DNA from: Verrucomicrobiota bacterium
Lineage (GTDB): Bacteria; Verrucomicrobiota; Verrucomicrobiia; Opitutales; Opitutaceae
DNA: 64,000 bases
Direction of reading: 5' to 3'
Assembly (NCBI GenBank): GCA_018239845.1
Contig: JAFEGO010000092.1
Span: 1-64,000, forward strand
Program-made: the position numbers and the translations under genes
Part shown: positions 1 to 8,802 of the stretch, in pieces
Numbering within the stretch: the first letter of the stretch is position 1
How the letters are laid out: each line of letters opens with the position of its first letter
The notes under the pieces: generated by a model
Told to the model about the DNA's origin: nothing
Seen by the model: only the letters and a program-made list of their open reading frames with translations
Databases searched by the model: none

Positions 1-1
1 C

Positions 2-32
2 AAGGCCGCCCGGTTTTCCGGGCGGCCTTTTT
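2..32 (+). terminator. Rho-independent terminator of an upstream gene
   Basis: A 12-base GC-rich stem (2-13 pairing with 18-29) with a TTTT loop runs into a T tract at 28-32. It should end a plus-strand gene lying before the window. The stem closely matches the terminator after the prepilin gene at 779-810. Confidence 0.85.
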
Positions 33-398
33 GTTGGGGAAAATCGAACAAATCCGAACAAATCAAACCGCCTTGATTGTTAGTCGTTCATGGGGCGGGG
101 CTTAACGTTTGGTCCGCACAGGGATAAGCCCGGCGCGATTAAAAGCCGTGTAAATAACTCATGGCCAATCGCTTTTAATTCGATTCCGCCCGACGATCTG
201 CTGGACTTCAGGGCGGAGCAGCCCGCGATGAAACCCACTCAACCGCCCGTATCCGCCCGAGCCCGTCAGGCTCCTTATCGTCGCCGCTTGGCGATTGGCT
301 AAATCGCCCGACCGATTGTTACCCGCTTGAAAATGGCCCGTCATCACCCCTCACGACTTTTAACCTTACTTTTTGTCAGAATATAATCCCATCCATCC
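33..398 (+). other. Long upstream region of the prepilin gene with inverted repeats
   Basis: No convincing gene lies here; the one short open frame (90-302) has no recognisable features. Three perfect inverted repeats are visible. ATTAAAAGC at 138-146 pairs with GCTTTTAAT at 171-179. TCCGCCC at 185-191 pairs with GGGCGGA at 211-217. GCCAATCGC at 164-172 pairs with GCGATTGGC at 291-299. The first and third share bases 171-172, so they cannot fully form together. This could be a structured leader or small RNA, but no known riboswitch class is recognised. Confidence 0.4.
359..387 (+). promoter_or_regulatory. Possible sigma-70-like promoter of the prepilin gene
   Basis: A perfect TATAAT stands at 382-387. 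A weak -35 candidate, TTTAAC at 359-364, lies 17 bases upstream. The start codon is only 11 bases after the -10 box, so a transcript from here would have almost no leader. No Shine-Dalgarno sequence is visible before 399. An upstream promoter that includes the folded region is equally possible. Confidence 0.35.
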
Positions 399-752
399 AT
401 GACTAATAACCACCGGTCCAGCCGAGGCTTCACCCTCGTTGAAATCATGATCGTCGTCGTCATCATCGGCCTCCTGGCCGCCATGGCGATTCCCGCCTTT
501 CAGAAGGTCCGTCAGTCCTCGCAGGACAAGGCGGTGATGAACAACGCCCGCCAGCTCGCCGCCGCCGCCGACCAGTATTATCTGGAAAATGGCGTGTCGT
601 CGGTCTCGCAGGGCGACCTCGTCGGCGCGAGCAACTACGTGAAGGCGCTGAACCTCGTCGCCAACGAGACGTACCCCGCGGGCTTCACGCAGGGCCAGAC
701 GATCTCGATCCTCGGCGTTGCCGGTGCCCGCACGATCACGTACGCGCCCTGA
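399..752 (+). CDS. Type IV-like prepilin (pilin/pseudopilin)
   Basis: This 117-residue protein should be processed by a prepilin peptidase and assembled into a type IV pilus- or type II secretion-like fibre. The leader is ten residues and ends in Gly10, followed by the class III signature FTLVE starting at Phe11, with the conserved Glu at mature position 5. A hydrophobic helix of about 20 residues follows (VVVIIGLLAAMAIPAF). The C-terminal part is short and has no cysteines, as in the small prepilins common in Verrucomicrobiota. No pilus assembly ATPase or platform gene is in the window. The gene has its own terminator, so it is probably monocistronic and well expressed. Whether it is a major pilin or a pseudopilin cannot be told from sequence. 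Confidence 0.9.
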   Translation: MTNNHRSSRGFTLVEIMIVVVIIGLLAAMAIPAFQKVRQSSQDKAVMNNARQLAAAADQYYLENGVSSVSQGDLVGASNYVKALNLVANETYPAGFTQGQTISILGVAGARTITYAP

Positions 753-778
753 TTTTTTGCGCGCGCGATTTTGCCGCA

Positions 779-810
779 AAGGCCGCCCGGGATTTCGGGC
801 GGCCTTTTTT
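779..810 (+). terminator. Rho-independent terminator of the prepilin gene
   Basis: The stem AAGGCCGCCCG (779-789) pairs with CGGGCGGCC (796-804) and runs into six Ts at 805-810. It sits 26 bases after the prepilin stop codon. Confidence 0.9.
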
Positions 811-899
811 ATTGGACCCGTTCCCGCGCGTGAAGATGCATCCGCGCGAGCCATCAGGCTTTCATTTTCCCCGCTGAGCCGTCACGCTTTTGAAACCGC

Positions 900-2768
900 A
901 TGAGTCCCCCGCCGTCCTCGTTTCTCTTCTCGGATAAACGCCTCTGGTTGTTCGCGCTCTCGGGCGTGCTGGCCGTCGTGCTGGGCTTCTTCGCCATCTC
1001 GGGCGCAGCGGCGATCACCTTCGTCTCCAAAACCGGGTACTGGTTCGTGCTCGCGGCGTTCATCCTGTTTGTGCGCGCGCTGTGGATCACGTTTCGCGAT
1101 GAGATAAAGGCCCTCCGCTGGTCGAAGGTCGACTGGGCCTCGGCGGTGATCGTCGCGCTCGGCGGCACGGTGCTGCTCGTACACGAGACCTTCGGTTTCA
1201 AGATCGTGATGGATGAGATCATGCTGCTCGGCACCTCGATGAGCATGCACCTCGACCGCACGGTGCTCACGCCGATGCGCGGCAACGACATCCAGGGAGC
1301 CTTCGTGATCCTCGACGGCATGATGGACAAGCGCCCGCTGTTCTTCCCGTTTCTCGTCTCGGTCCTCCACGACCTCACGGGCTACCGCCCGGAAAACGCG
1401 TTTCTCCTCAACGGCATCCTCACCTTCATCTTCCTCGGCATGGTCAACCACTGCGGCCGGCTCCTCGCGGGTCGCCGCGCGGGCTGGCTCGGCGTGATCC
1501 TCTGCGCGGGCCTGCCGCTGCTCAGCCACAATGCCACCGGCGGCGGCTTCGAGCTGCTCAACATCGTGATGATCCTCGCCACGCTGCTCCTCACCGCGCG
1601 GTTCATCGCGCGCCGCGACGAGGCCTCGCTCACGGCGCTCGGCCTTTCCGCGATCCTGCTCGTGCAGGTGCGCTACGAGTCGATGCTCTACCTGCTGCCG
1701 GTCGCGCTCGCGGTGCTCTGGGTGTGGTGGGGCGAACGCCGCATCGTGCTCTCGTGGCCGCTGATCTTCGCGCCGCTGCTGCTGATCGACTACCCGCTGC
1801 AGCACCGCATCTTCGAGCTGCGCGCCTCCGCGTGGCAGCTGGAGAGCAAGCCCGACTTCACCACGCCGTTCTCCGCCGCCTACATCCCCGACAACCTCGC
1901 GCACGCCGCGTCGTTCTTCTTTGCCGACCCGAAGGACCAGCCGAGTTCGCTCGTGCTTTCAATTCTCGGCTGCCTCGCGCTGCCGTTTTTGCTGCTCTTC
2001 CTCGTGAAGAAGGTGCGCGCGCTGCGCGACGAGTCGCCCGCATTTGCCGCCACGGCGTTTTTCACGATCGGGTTCGCGGCGCAGTTCGTCCTCATGATGT
2101 GCTATTTCTGGGGCAAGTTCGACGACCCCATCATCCGCCGGCTGAGCCTGCCGACCAACCTCTGGCTCGTGATCGCCGTGATGGCGGTGCTCCCGCAGTT
2201 TGCCAATGCGGCCTTCCAGCGCGCGCTGCTCGGCCTCGCGGCCTTCGGCCTGATCGTGAGCGGCGTGCCCTCGATGGCGGCGCACGCCTACAGCCAGGAA
2301 TACCTGCCCGGCCGCGAGATCGCGTGGCGCCGGCAGTTCATCGCCGACCAGACGCGCCACGACTACCTCGTGATCGACAACGACTCGCCGCTCTGGATCG
2401 CCCACCAGGTGTCCGCCACGCCGGTCTTCCAGGCGAAGAAGCGCGTGAAGGACATCGCCTTCCTCATGCGCAACCACGCGTTTTCCAATGTGTATGTGTT
2501 CCAACACCTGAAGGTGGATGAGAAGACCGGCCGGATGAAGGTGCGGGAAGACGACGACCTCGGGCCGGCCTACGTGCTCGAGCCCGTGCGCGAGGAGCGG
2601 CTGGAGATATTCACCCTCGAGCGCATGAGCCGCGTGAAGGAGATCCGCGAGGACGCCGTGTCGCTCACCGCCCCCGACGCAAAGGAGCCCGTGGTGCCGC
2701 AGAGCCGCGAGGAGATCGAAAAGCTCCGCAAGGCCTACCTCGAGCAATTCGTGAAGCAGCTCCCCTGA
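900..2768 (+). CDS. Membrane glycosyltransferase, GT39/ArnT-like
   Basis: A 622-residue inner-membrane protein with roughly ten to twelve hydrophobic segments and a soluble C-terminal tail of about 160 residues. The acidic pair Asp105-Glu106 after the first periplasmic-type loop fits the catalytic position of GT39/GT83 enzymes, which move a sugar from a polyprenyl-phosphate carrier onto an acceptor. A DKRPLFFPFL segment follows. It is the first of three same-strand membrane glycosyltransferases (900-5870) and resembles the next gene throughout, so the two are probably tandem paralogues. The C-terminal tail is charged and ends without known motifs. The acceptor is unknown; glycan or pilin are possible. 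Confidence 0.7.
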   Translation: MSPPPSSFLFSDKRLWLFALSGVLAVVLGFFAISGAAAITFVSKTGYWFVLAAFILFVRALWITFRDEIKALRWSKVDWASAVIVALGGTVLLVHETFGFKIVMDEIMLLGTSMSMHLDRTVLTPMRGNDIQGAFVILDGMMDKRPLFFPFLVSVLHDLTGYRPENAFLLNGILTFIFLGMVNHCGRLLAGRRAGWLGVILCAGLPLLSHNATGGGFELLNIVMILATLLLTARFIARRDEASLTALGLSAILLVQVRYESMLYLLPVALAVLWVWWGERRIVLSWPLIFAPLLLIDYPLQHRIFELRASAWQLESKPDFTTPFSAAYIPDNLAHAASFFFADPKDQPSSLVLSILGCLALPFLLLFLVKKVRALRDESPAFAATAFFTIGFAAQFVLMMCYFWGKFDDPIIRRLSLPTNLWLVIAVMAVLPQFANAAFQRALLGLAAFGLIVSGVPSMAAHAYSQEYLPGREIAWRRQFIADQTRHDYLVIDNDSPLWIAHQVSATPVFQAKKRVKDIAFLMRNHAFSNVYVFQHLKVDEKTGRMKVREDDDLGPAYVLEPVREERLEIFTLERMSRVKEIREDAVSLTAPDAKEPVVPQSREEIEKLRKAYLEQFVKQLP

Positions 2769-2787
2769 GGCCCGCGCCGCCCGCGTG

Positions 2788-4614
2788 ATGAAGCGACCGA
2801 AGAATCTGCCCGAGTTTGATGCGGCGACGCGTACGCGCGCGCTGCTGCTCGCGCTCGGCGGGGCGGTGGCCCTTGGTGTCGGCTTCTTCGCGGTGCCGCC
2901 GCACACCGCGGAGCGGCTCATCGCGGCCGGGGGCTACTACTACATGCTCGGCGTCTTCGCGTTGTTTGTCTTTTACGCGTGGCGCGTGCTGCGCGAGCGG
3001 CAGGCGGTGTGGCAGCCGTGGCTGCGCCGGCCGGGCTGGATTGGTCTCGCGCTGGCCGTCGCCCTCGCGTTCGTGCTGTGGTCCGACCCTTTCCAACACA
3101 AGGTCCTGTTCGACGAATACGTGCTGCAGGCGACGGCGTTCCACATGCACAGCACAAAGGAGATCGGCACCGTGATCCGGGCCTACGATCTCTTCGGCAC
3201 GTGGCTGCCGATCGACACCTTTCTCGACAAGCGGCCGTACTTCTTCGCCTTCCTGCTCTCGCTGGTCCACGATCTCGCGGGCTACCGCATCAGCAATATC
3301 TTCTTCCTCAACGCCGCGTTCACCGCCCTGTTCCTCGGGCTGGTCTTCTGGTTTGCGCGCCAGCTCACGGGCCGCATCGGTGCGCTGCTCGCGGTGGCGC
3401 TGCTCGCGACCCTGCCGCTCATCGGGCAGAATGCCACCGGCGCGGGCATGGAGATGCACAACCTGCTGATGCTGCTCGGCACCATGTGCGCGGCGCTGCT
3501 CTACCTGCGCGCACCCGATGCGGACCGCCTCGCGCTGCTTTGTCTCTCGGCCGTGCTGCTCGCCCAGAGCCGCTACGAGTCGGTGATCTATGTCGGCCCC
3601 GTCGCGGTCGTGATCGTGCTCGGCTGGTGGCGCGCGCGCCGCGTGCTGCTGCCGTGGGCGGCGGTGGCGGCGCCGCTGCTGCTCATCCCCTACGCGTGGC
3701 ACAACCGCGTGGTCAGCGCCACGCCGCTCCTCTGGCAGCTGCACGAGGGGCAAACGGCGCGTTTCAGTTTCGGCTACCTCGCGGACAACCTCACCGGCGC
3801 CTTTGACTTCTTCTTCAACGTCGGCCCCGCGCTGGCCAACTCGTGGTGGCTCTCCGTGCTCGGCGGGGCGGGGTTGATCGGAGCGCTGGTGGTCGGTCTG
3901 CGCCGCGCACGCTGGGCGGAGGCTCCGCCGCTGCGGCCGGTCGTGTGGACTACGATTCTCTTCGGCGTGGGCGTCGCGGCCAACCTCACGATGCTGATGT
4001 TTTACTACTGGAGCCGCCTCGACGACGTCATCGCCTCGCGCTTCGCCTTGCCCGCGTGCCTCATGCTCGCGCTGCTCGCGGCGTGGCTCGCGACGCGGCT
4101 CGACGGCAAGCGGCCGGTGCTGCGCTGGGCCTTCATCGGCACGGGCGGGTTTCTCCTCGTGTCGGCGCTGCCCGCGATGGCGCAGCGGCTCTACACGAGC
4201 CAGAATCTCGTGATGCAGGAGGTGGACTGGGAGCACGACATCGTGACGGCCCGCGCGCACGGCCCGCTGCTCTTCATCTCCAACAAGTCCACGATTCCCT
4301 GGGTGCTGTGGAAAATCCCCTCGGTCATCAACGGCGTGGCGCGCCTGCGGCCGGGCCACATCCGCTGGCACATGGAGCAGGGCACGTTTCACGAGGTGAT
4401 CGTGGCGCAGGCGCTGCGGCCGACCTCGGCCGACGGCCATTTCGGCGTCGATCCCGAGGACGTGCTGCCGCCGTATTTCCACCTGGAGACGATCACGGAG
4501 AAACGCTTCGGCGGCCGCATGGCGCGGCTGAGCCGGCTCGTGTCGATCGACGACGTGCCGGATAAATTTCCCGACAACCCGAATCCGCCGCCGAAGCCGC
4601 GGCCGGCGCCATGA
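2788..4614 (+). CDS. Membrane glycosyltransferase, GT39/ArnT-like (paralogue of 900-2768)
   Basis: A 608-residue multi-spanning protein. It shares with its upstream neighbour the order of an acidic pair (Asp109-Glu110), a DKRPYFFAFLLSLVHDLAGY segment and a RYESVIYVGPVAV segment, which suggests tandem duplication. The family transfers sugars from lipid-phosphate donors outside the cytoplasm. The ATG at 2788 is preferred over the adjoining GTG at 2785. The gene begins 19 bases after the previous stop and overlaps the next start in ATGA, so the three genes look like one operon. The tail is proline-rich. Donor and acceptor cannot be read from sequence. Confidence 0.7.
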   Translation: MKRPKNLPEFDAATRTRALLLALGGAVALGVGFFAVPPHTAERLIAAGGYYYMLGVFALFVFYAWRVLRERQAVWQPWLRRPGWIGLALAVALAFVLWSDPFQHKVLFDEYVLQATAFHMHSTKEIGTVIRAYDLFGTWLPIDTFLDKRPYFFAFLLSLVHDLAGYRISNIFFLNAAFTALFLGLVFWFARQLTGRIGALLAVALLATLPLIGQNATGAGMEMHNLLMLLGTMCAALLYLRAPDADRLALLCLSAVLLAQSRYESVIYVGPVAVVIVLGWWRARRVLLPWAAVAAPLLLIPYAWHNRVVSATPLLWQLHEGQTARFSFGYLADNLTGAFDFFFNVGPALANSWWLSVLGGAGLIGALVVGLRRARWAEAPPLRPVVWTTILFGVGVAANLTMLMFYYWSRLDDVIASRFALPACLMLALLAAWLATRLDGKRPVLRWAFIGTGGFLLVSALPAMAQRLYTSQNLVMQEVDWEHDIVTARAHGPLLFISNKSTIPWVLWKIPSVINGVARLRPGHIRWHMEQGTFHEVIVAQALRPTSADGHFGVDPEDVLPPYFHLETITEKRFGGRMARLSRLVSIDDVPDKFPDNPNPPPKPRPAP

Positions 4615-5870
4615 GCGGCGCAGCTCCCGTGGCGCCGCCCCGCAAATCCACCGTCGTCCGCCTCTGGGTGATGCTCGGGCTGGCGGTGGTCTGCTACTTC
4701 GCGGCCTTCGCCTTTTATCCGAACCTGTTCTGGTTCGCCGGCGTCAACCACTACGGTGTTTGGTTTCTCGACAGCTTTGCGGTGCTCGCATCCAACGACG
4801 CCATCACGCGCGGCATCAATCCCTACGGGCCCAACCCGCTCGACTACTTCCACCGGCCGCACGTCTATTCGAACTGGTGGCTGCACCTGCGCGACCTCGG
4901 TCTCACGCGGGCGGACAACTTCTGGGTTGGGCTCTCGATGGTTGGCCTCTTTCTCCTCGCGGCGCTCTCGCGGTTGAAGCCCACGCAGCCGAAGCAGCTG
5001 CTGTTTTACCTCGCGGTGCTTGCGTCGTCGCCCGTGCTGCTGGCGGTCAATCGCGCCAACATCGATCTCGTGATCTTCGTGCTGCTCACGCCGCTGGTGT
5101 CGTGCCTGCTGGATAAGAGCACCGTCGTGCGGTACGCCGCGCCCTTCCTCGTCGCGGTGGCGGCGGGGCTGAAATATTTCCCGGCGGCGGCGGGCCTCGT
5201 ACTGCTCGCGGCGGCCCCGGGCAAGGAGCTGCGCTGGCGAGTGGCGCTGGCGCTGGGCCTGCTCGTTCTGGTGGGGATCAGCGTGGAATCCGATCTCGTC
5301 GCCTTCGGGGCGTACGCCCCGCAGCCGGAGGGTTTTCTCAGCTTTGGCGCGATGGCGCTGACCCATGCGCTCGGCTGGGATGGTGCGGTGCCCAGGTTGC
5401 TCTGCCTCGCGCTGGGCGGGGGCGTCTTCGTCTGGTTCTGGCGCTCGCGGCGGTTCGAGGGCTGGACGATCCCGCCGGAGCGGCAGGCCGACTGGCTGCA
5501 CTTCATGCTCGGCGCGGTGCTGCTCGCGGGCTGCTTTTTCACGAGCCTGAACTTTGCGTACCGCTGGGTCTTCGCCGTGTGGATGGCGCCGCTCCTCTGG
5601 TGGCTGCCGGGTGACGTCACGGCGCCGGGCCCGGTGCGGAGTCTGGCGCGACTCACGCGCGCGCTGCTCATCGCCGTGTTGTGGATCGACACGGCCTTCT
5701 GCTTCGCGCTCAACCGCGCGATTCCTTATGTGACCGGGCCCGAGTTGCAGCGGTGGGCCGACCGCACCTTCATGGTCGAGCAGCCGTTGTTCTGGGCCTT
5801 CTTCGTCTGCGTGCTGGCCTTCCTCGCCCGCTTCACGCGCGACGGCGTGAAGGCGCTGTTCGCGCGGTGA
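4611..5870 (+). CDS. GT87-family (DUF2029) membrane glycosyltransferase
   Basis: A 419-residue polytopic membrane protein of the size and pattern of GT87 enzymes, which use polyprenyl-phosphate sugars (the best known are mycobacterial mannosyltransferases). Visible family features are the NPYGPN segment in the first large loop, a NRANIDLVIFVLL helix and the LKYFPA motif. The start overlaps the previous stop by four bases, so translation is probably coupled. The gene is followed by a hairpin repeat, then by a gene on the other strand. The product is likely part of the same glycan pathway as its two upstream partners. Confidence 0.75.
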   Translation: MSGAAPVAPPRKSTVVRLWVMLGLAVVCYFAAFAFYPNLFWFAGVNHYGVWFLDSFAVLASNDAITRGINPYGPNPLDYFHRPHVYSNWWLHLRDLGLTRADNFWVGLSMVGLFLLAALSRLKPTQPKQLLFYLAVLASSPVLLAVNRANIDLVIFVLLTPLVSCLLDKSTVVRYAAPFLVAVAAGLKYFPAAAGLVLLAAAPGKELRWRVALALGLLVLVGISVESDLVAFGAYAPQPEGFLSFGAMALTHALGWDGAVPRLLCLALGGGVFVWFWRSRRFEGWTIPPERQADWLHFMLGAVLLAGCFFTSLNFAYRWVFAVWMAPLLWWLPGDVTAPGPVRSLARLTRALLIAVLWIDTAFCFALNRAIPYVTGPELQRWADRTFMVEQPLFWAFFVCVLAFLARFTRDGVKALFAR

Positions 5871-5888
5871 GGGCGGTTTGATGAATTG

Positions 5889-5958
5889 AGGTAGGAGCGT
5901 GCTTGCACGCGATTTCCCGGGCTCGGGTCATTCATCGCGTGCAAGCACGCTCCTACCT
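5889..5958. repeat. REP-like inverted repeat, GTAGGAGC family
   Basis: Two perfectly complementary 25-base arms (5889-5913 and 5934-5958) flank a 20-base centre. Each arm is itself a small palindrome around GCGTGCTTGCACGC. Related copies lie at 37792-37860 and 43449-43517. It sits between convergent genes and may also end transcription. Confidence 0.9.
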
Positions 5959-5976
5959 TGGGATCCGCGCCGATCT

Positions 5977-7992
5977 TTAGCGTCCGCCCTGCAGGCCGCG
6001 CTCGATTGCGGCGCTCCACGCGGCAAGGGAGTCCTCGGTGGCGGCCTTGAGCTCGGCGTCGCTCAGCCGGTAGATGAAGATGGAGTAGCCGATATTGGCG
6101 TCGGGCTCGCGCGCCCGGAGGTAGTGGCACAGCCGCGCGAACCGCAGCTGGTCGTAGCGCTCCCAGGCGGTGTGCCATTGCTCCGGCTTCACGTCGTGCT
6201 GGTATTGGGTGCGCTTGGCCGGGTCGCTGGCGTACTCGTGAAAGATGGGGTTGAGCGCGCGCAGGCGCTGGTACTCGGCCTCGAGCTCAAGGGTCCAGGG
6301 TCCGCGGACCGAGCTGTACACGTGCTGCAGCATCGTCACGCTCACGCAGTAGATTCCCGGCTTGAGCCAGTACCACGGCCGCGGCGGCGGGATCAGCGGC
6401 AGCGTGGGCAAGCGCGTGGCCACGATGCCTTCGTACGACGGATCACCGGTGCCGAAGTAGGAGAGATAAACGGGTTCGTTTTTGGGCGCGCGGTTGTTTT
6501 CGCGCAGCCACGTCGCGAGGCCGGGCAGGTCCTGCCCCCAGTCGAGCGAGCTGTCCACGAGGTGGCGGTAGCCGTTGGCCGGGCCGCCGACGAGCTGGTT
6601 GAAATAGGCGAGGTAGTGCGGCCGGATCCACAGCGACTCGCCGGCGTGCCAGAGGCCGAGCAGCGCGACGAGGGCGAGCGCGAAGGGCCGCCGCAGGTCG
6701 AGCCACGCCCCGAGCGCGCCGAGCAAGATGAAGAGCACCGGGTACGTCGGCAAAATGTGGCGGTGCCCGATGTTGAGGTGGCTGCGCAGGAAAACGGCCC
6801 AGCAGAGGAAGAACAGCACGAGCAGCGGCGCGGTGCGCAGGAGCAGCGTGCGCAGCTGCGGCCAGCGTTCGCGTCCGGCACGGGCGACCCGGAAGAGCCA
6901 CGCGAGCAGGCCGGTGCCAAGGAGCAGCAGGAGGGGCAGGGGGGTCTTGACCAAAAACGCGAAGGGGAAGAACCACGCCCAGCCGTGGATGCTGTACTCG
7001 CCGCTCAGGAATGCGCCGCGCTGCCCGGCAAACTCCAGGACGAAGGTGAAGCCGTAGAGAAACGCCTCGGGCAGCAGGTGCAGCGAGCGCATCCAGCCGA
7101 TGACGGTGCCGTACCCGCCGATGTTGGCCAGCATCCACGCCCACGGACGGTTGAAGTCCCCGGCGGGGAGCGCGGGGTTGAAGGCCGAGTAGCGGAAACC
7201 GTAGAAGGCCCAGATCACGGCCCACGCGAGGACGATGTGCGCGAGGGTGGCCAGCGCGATGCGGCTGGCGAGGCGTCCGCGCGTCGTGCCCGACGGCGGC
7301 CAGACCAGCCGCAGGGCGGCGAGCAGGAGCAGCATCGGCACGAGGAGCGGCGCGGAAAATTTCGCCACGCAGGCCAGCGCGAAGACCGCGGCGCTCAGCA
7401 GCGTGCGCGGCCAGGGGAGATTCGTTTCCAAGGCCCACCACCACGCGCTCACGCTCGCGAGGAGGAAGAAGACCATGGTGACGTCCGACGTCGCGAGCGC
7501 GCCGTGCGCGAGGAAGTTGGGGCAGAAGGCAAAAAGCCCGAGCGAGAGAAAGGCGCCGCGCAGGCCGAAGAGCTTTCTCGACCAGAAGAAGATCAGGAGC
7601 CCGGTGCCTGCGCTGAAGAGCGAGATCATGGCGCGGCCGCAGAGCACCATGAAATCGGCGGGATTGCCCGAGAGGTAGAAGAACCGGTGGCCGAAGACCC
7701 AGACCTCGCCGTGCCGCCCGCTTTCGTCGAGCGGCGGGAAGTGGGGCTGGATCACCGTCATCGGCAGGGCGGCCCAGCGCTGGGGCAAATTGCCGTTCTC
7801 GGGCTGGAGGCGGTAGTCGTTGAGGGTGTTGTAGGCGCGGCCGGCGGTGAGGTGCGCGATCTCGTCGTTGGTGAGCGACTCGCCCGTGGTGGCGGTGACG
7901 GCCAGCACGGCATGCAGCGCGGCGAGCAGCAGCGCGAGCGCGATGATAAAACTCTCTGAAAATGGCGCCGATGGGCGGCGGAGGGCGGCCAT
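5977..7992 (-). CDS. GT39/PMT-like membrane glycosyltransferase
   Basis: A 671-residue protein with many transmembrane helices and a soluble C-terminal domain. The family moves sugars from polyprenyl- or dolichyl-phosphate donors onto proteins or glycans at the outer face of the membrane. The TNDE motif (Asp43-Glu44) is in the catalytic position after the first helix. Further on are GHRHILPTYP and the segment YFNQLVGGPANGYRHLVDSS followed by DWGQDL, both typical of bacterial GT39-like proteins. The gene is monocistronic on the minus strand, between a REP repeat and a divergent methyltransferase gene 56 bases away. Because it resembles protein O-mannosyltransferase relatives more than its neighbours do, a protein acceptor is possible. 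Confidence 0.78.
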   Translation of the reverse strand: MAALRRPSAPFSESFIIALALLLAALHAVLAVTATTGESLTNDEIAHLTAGRAYNTLNDYRLQPENGNLPQRWAALPMTVIQPHFPPLDESGRHGEVWVFGHRFFYLSGNPADFMVLCGRAMISLFSAGTGLLIFFWSRKLFGLRGAFLSLGLFAFCPNFLAHGALATSDVTMVFFLLASVSAWWWALETNLPWPRTLLSAAVFALACVAKFSAPLLVPMLLLLAALRLVWPPSGTTRGRLASRIALATLAHIVLAWAVIWAFYGFRYSAFNPALPAGDFNRPWAWMLANIGGYGTVIGWMRSLHLLPEAFLYGFTFVLEFAGQRGAFLSGEYSIHGWAWFFPFAFLVKTPLPLLLLLGTGLLAWLFRVARAGRERWPQLRTLLLRTAPLLVLFFLCWAVFLRSHLNIGHRHILPTYPVLFILLGALGAWLDLRRPFALALVALLGLWHAGESLWIRPHYLAYFNQLVGGPANGYRHLVDSSLDWGQDLPGLATWLRENNRAPKNEPVYLSYFGTGDPSYEGIVATRLPTLPLIPPPRPWYWLKPGIYCVSVTMLQHVYSSVRGPWTLELEAEYQRLRALNPIFHEYASDPAKRTQYQHDVKPEQWHTAWERYDQLRFARLCHYLRAREPDANIGYSIFIYRLSDAELKAATEDSLAAWSAAIERGLQGGR

Positions 7993-8048
7993 GCGCCATT
8001 TAGAGATTGGAGGTCGGCGCGTTTCGCAACACCGTCTTCACCTCAAAC

Positions 8049-8792
8049 ATGGACGCCGGGGAATACGCCAATCTGGAACGGGTCGAGGGGGAGCACTGGT
8101 ATTACTCCGGCAAGCGCCGCTTCGTGCGCGACTGGCTGCTCCGGGCGCGTCCGCCGCAGCCCGCCGACACGCTGCTCGACTGCGGCGCGGGCACGGGGCG
8201 CTTTGCGCAGGACATGGCCGCACACTGCCGCGTGCTCGTGCTCGACGACCACGAGGAGGCGCTGCAGCTGCTCCGCACGCGCTTCAAGGCCGACCAGATA
8301 CTCAGCCTCGCGGGCGACTCGGTACCGCTGCCCGACGGCTCGCTCGACTACGTGACTGCGCTCGACGTGCTGGAGCACGTGCCGGACGACGCGGCCGTGG
8401 TGCGCGGCTTCCACCGCCTGCTGCGGCCGGGTGGCATCGCGGCCGTGACGGTGCCCGCGAGCATGGCGCTCTGGAGCGACTGGGATACGGCGCTGCACCA
8501 TTTCCGCCGCTATCACCGCGACCAGCTGCGCGCGCTTTTCCCGGAGCAGGACTGGGAGCTGGTGTACGTGAACTACACCAACGTCCCCGTGTACCCGGCC
8601 GTGTGGCTCGCCCGCAAATGGCGCGCGGTGCGCCGCAAGCTCGGCCTCAAGGAGCAGGCTGGCCGCGCCGAGGACCAGTTGCCCTCGCCGCTGGTGAACA
8701 AATTACTGCGGGCGCAATTCGTGGCCCTCGCGAAGTGGCGCGTGCCATTTCCCTTCGGGGTGAGCCTGCTGCTGGTGGCGCGTCGTAAGTAA
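8049..8792 (+). CDS. Class I SAM-dependent methyltransferase
   Basis: A 247-residue soluble methyltransferase. The SAM-binding motif LLDCGAGTGRFA lies near residue 45, followed by an acidic end of strand 2 and the motif IV region YVTALDVLEHVPDD. These are hallmarks of the Methyltransf_11 type. The ATG at 8049 is chosen because conserved sequence starts there; an in-frame TTG at 8007 would add 14 residues that look like noncoding DNA. The substrate is unknown. Within a glycan locus, methylation of a sugar or lipid carrier intermediate is plausible. Confidence 0.8.
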   Translation: MDAGEYANLERVEGEHWYYSGKRRFVRDWLLRARPPQPADTLLDCGAGTGRFAQDMAAHCRVLVLDDHEEALQLLRTRFKADQILSLAGDSVPLPDGSLDYVTALDVLEHVPDDAAVVRGFHRLLRPGGIAAVTVPASMALWSDWDTALHHFRRYHRDQLRALFPEQDWELVYVNYTNVPVYPAVWLARKWRAVRRKLGLKEQAGRAEDQLPSPLVNKLLRAQFVALAKWRVPFPFGVSLLLVARRK

Positions 8793-8802
8793 AGACGCGG
8801 TA

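Noticed and set aside
90-302. Short open frame before the prepilin.
   Set aside because: It has no Shine-Dalgarno, no recognisable motif, and lies across inverted repeats.
2665-4482. Long minus-strand open frame opposite the second membrane glycosyltransferase.
   Set aside because: Composition is Arg/His/Glu-rich with no domain, whereas the plus strand has clear membrane helices and catalytic-type motifs.
5899-7959. Long plus-strand open frame opposite the GT39-like gene.
   Set aside because: It is a charged low-complexity shadow; the minus strand carries GT39 motifs.
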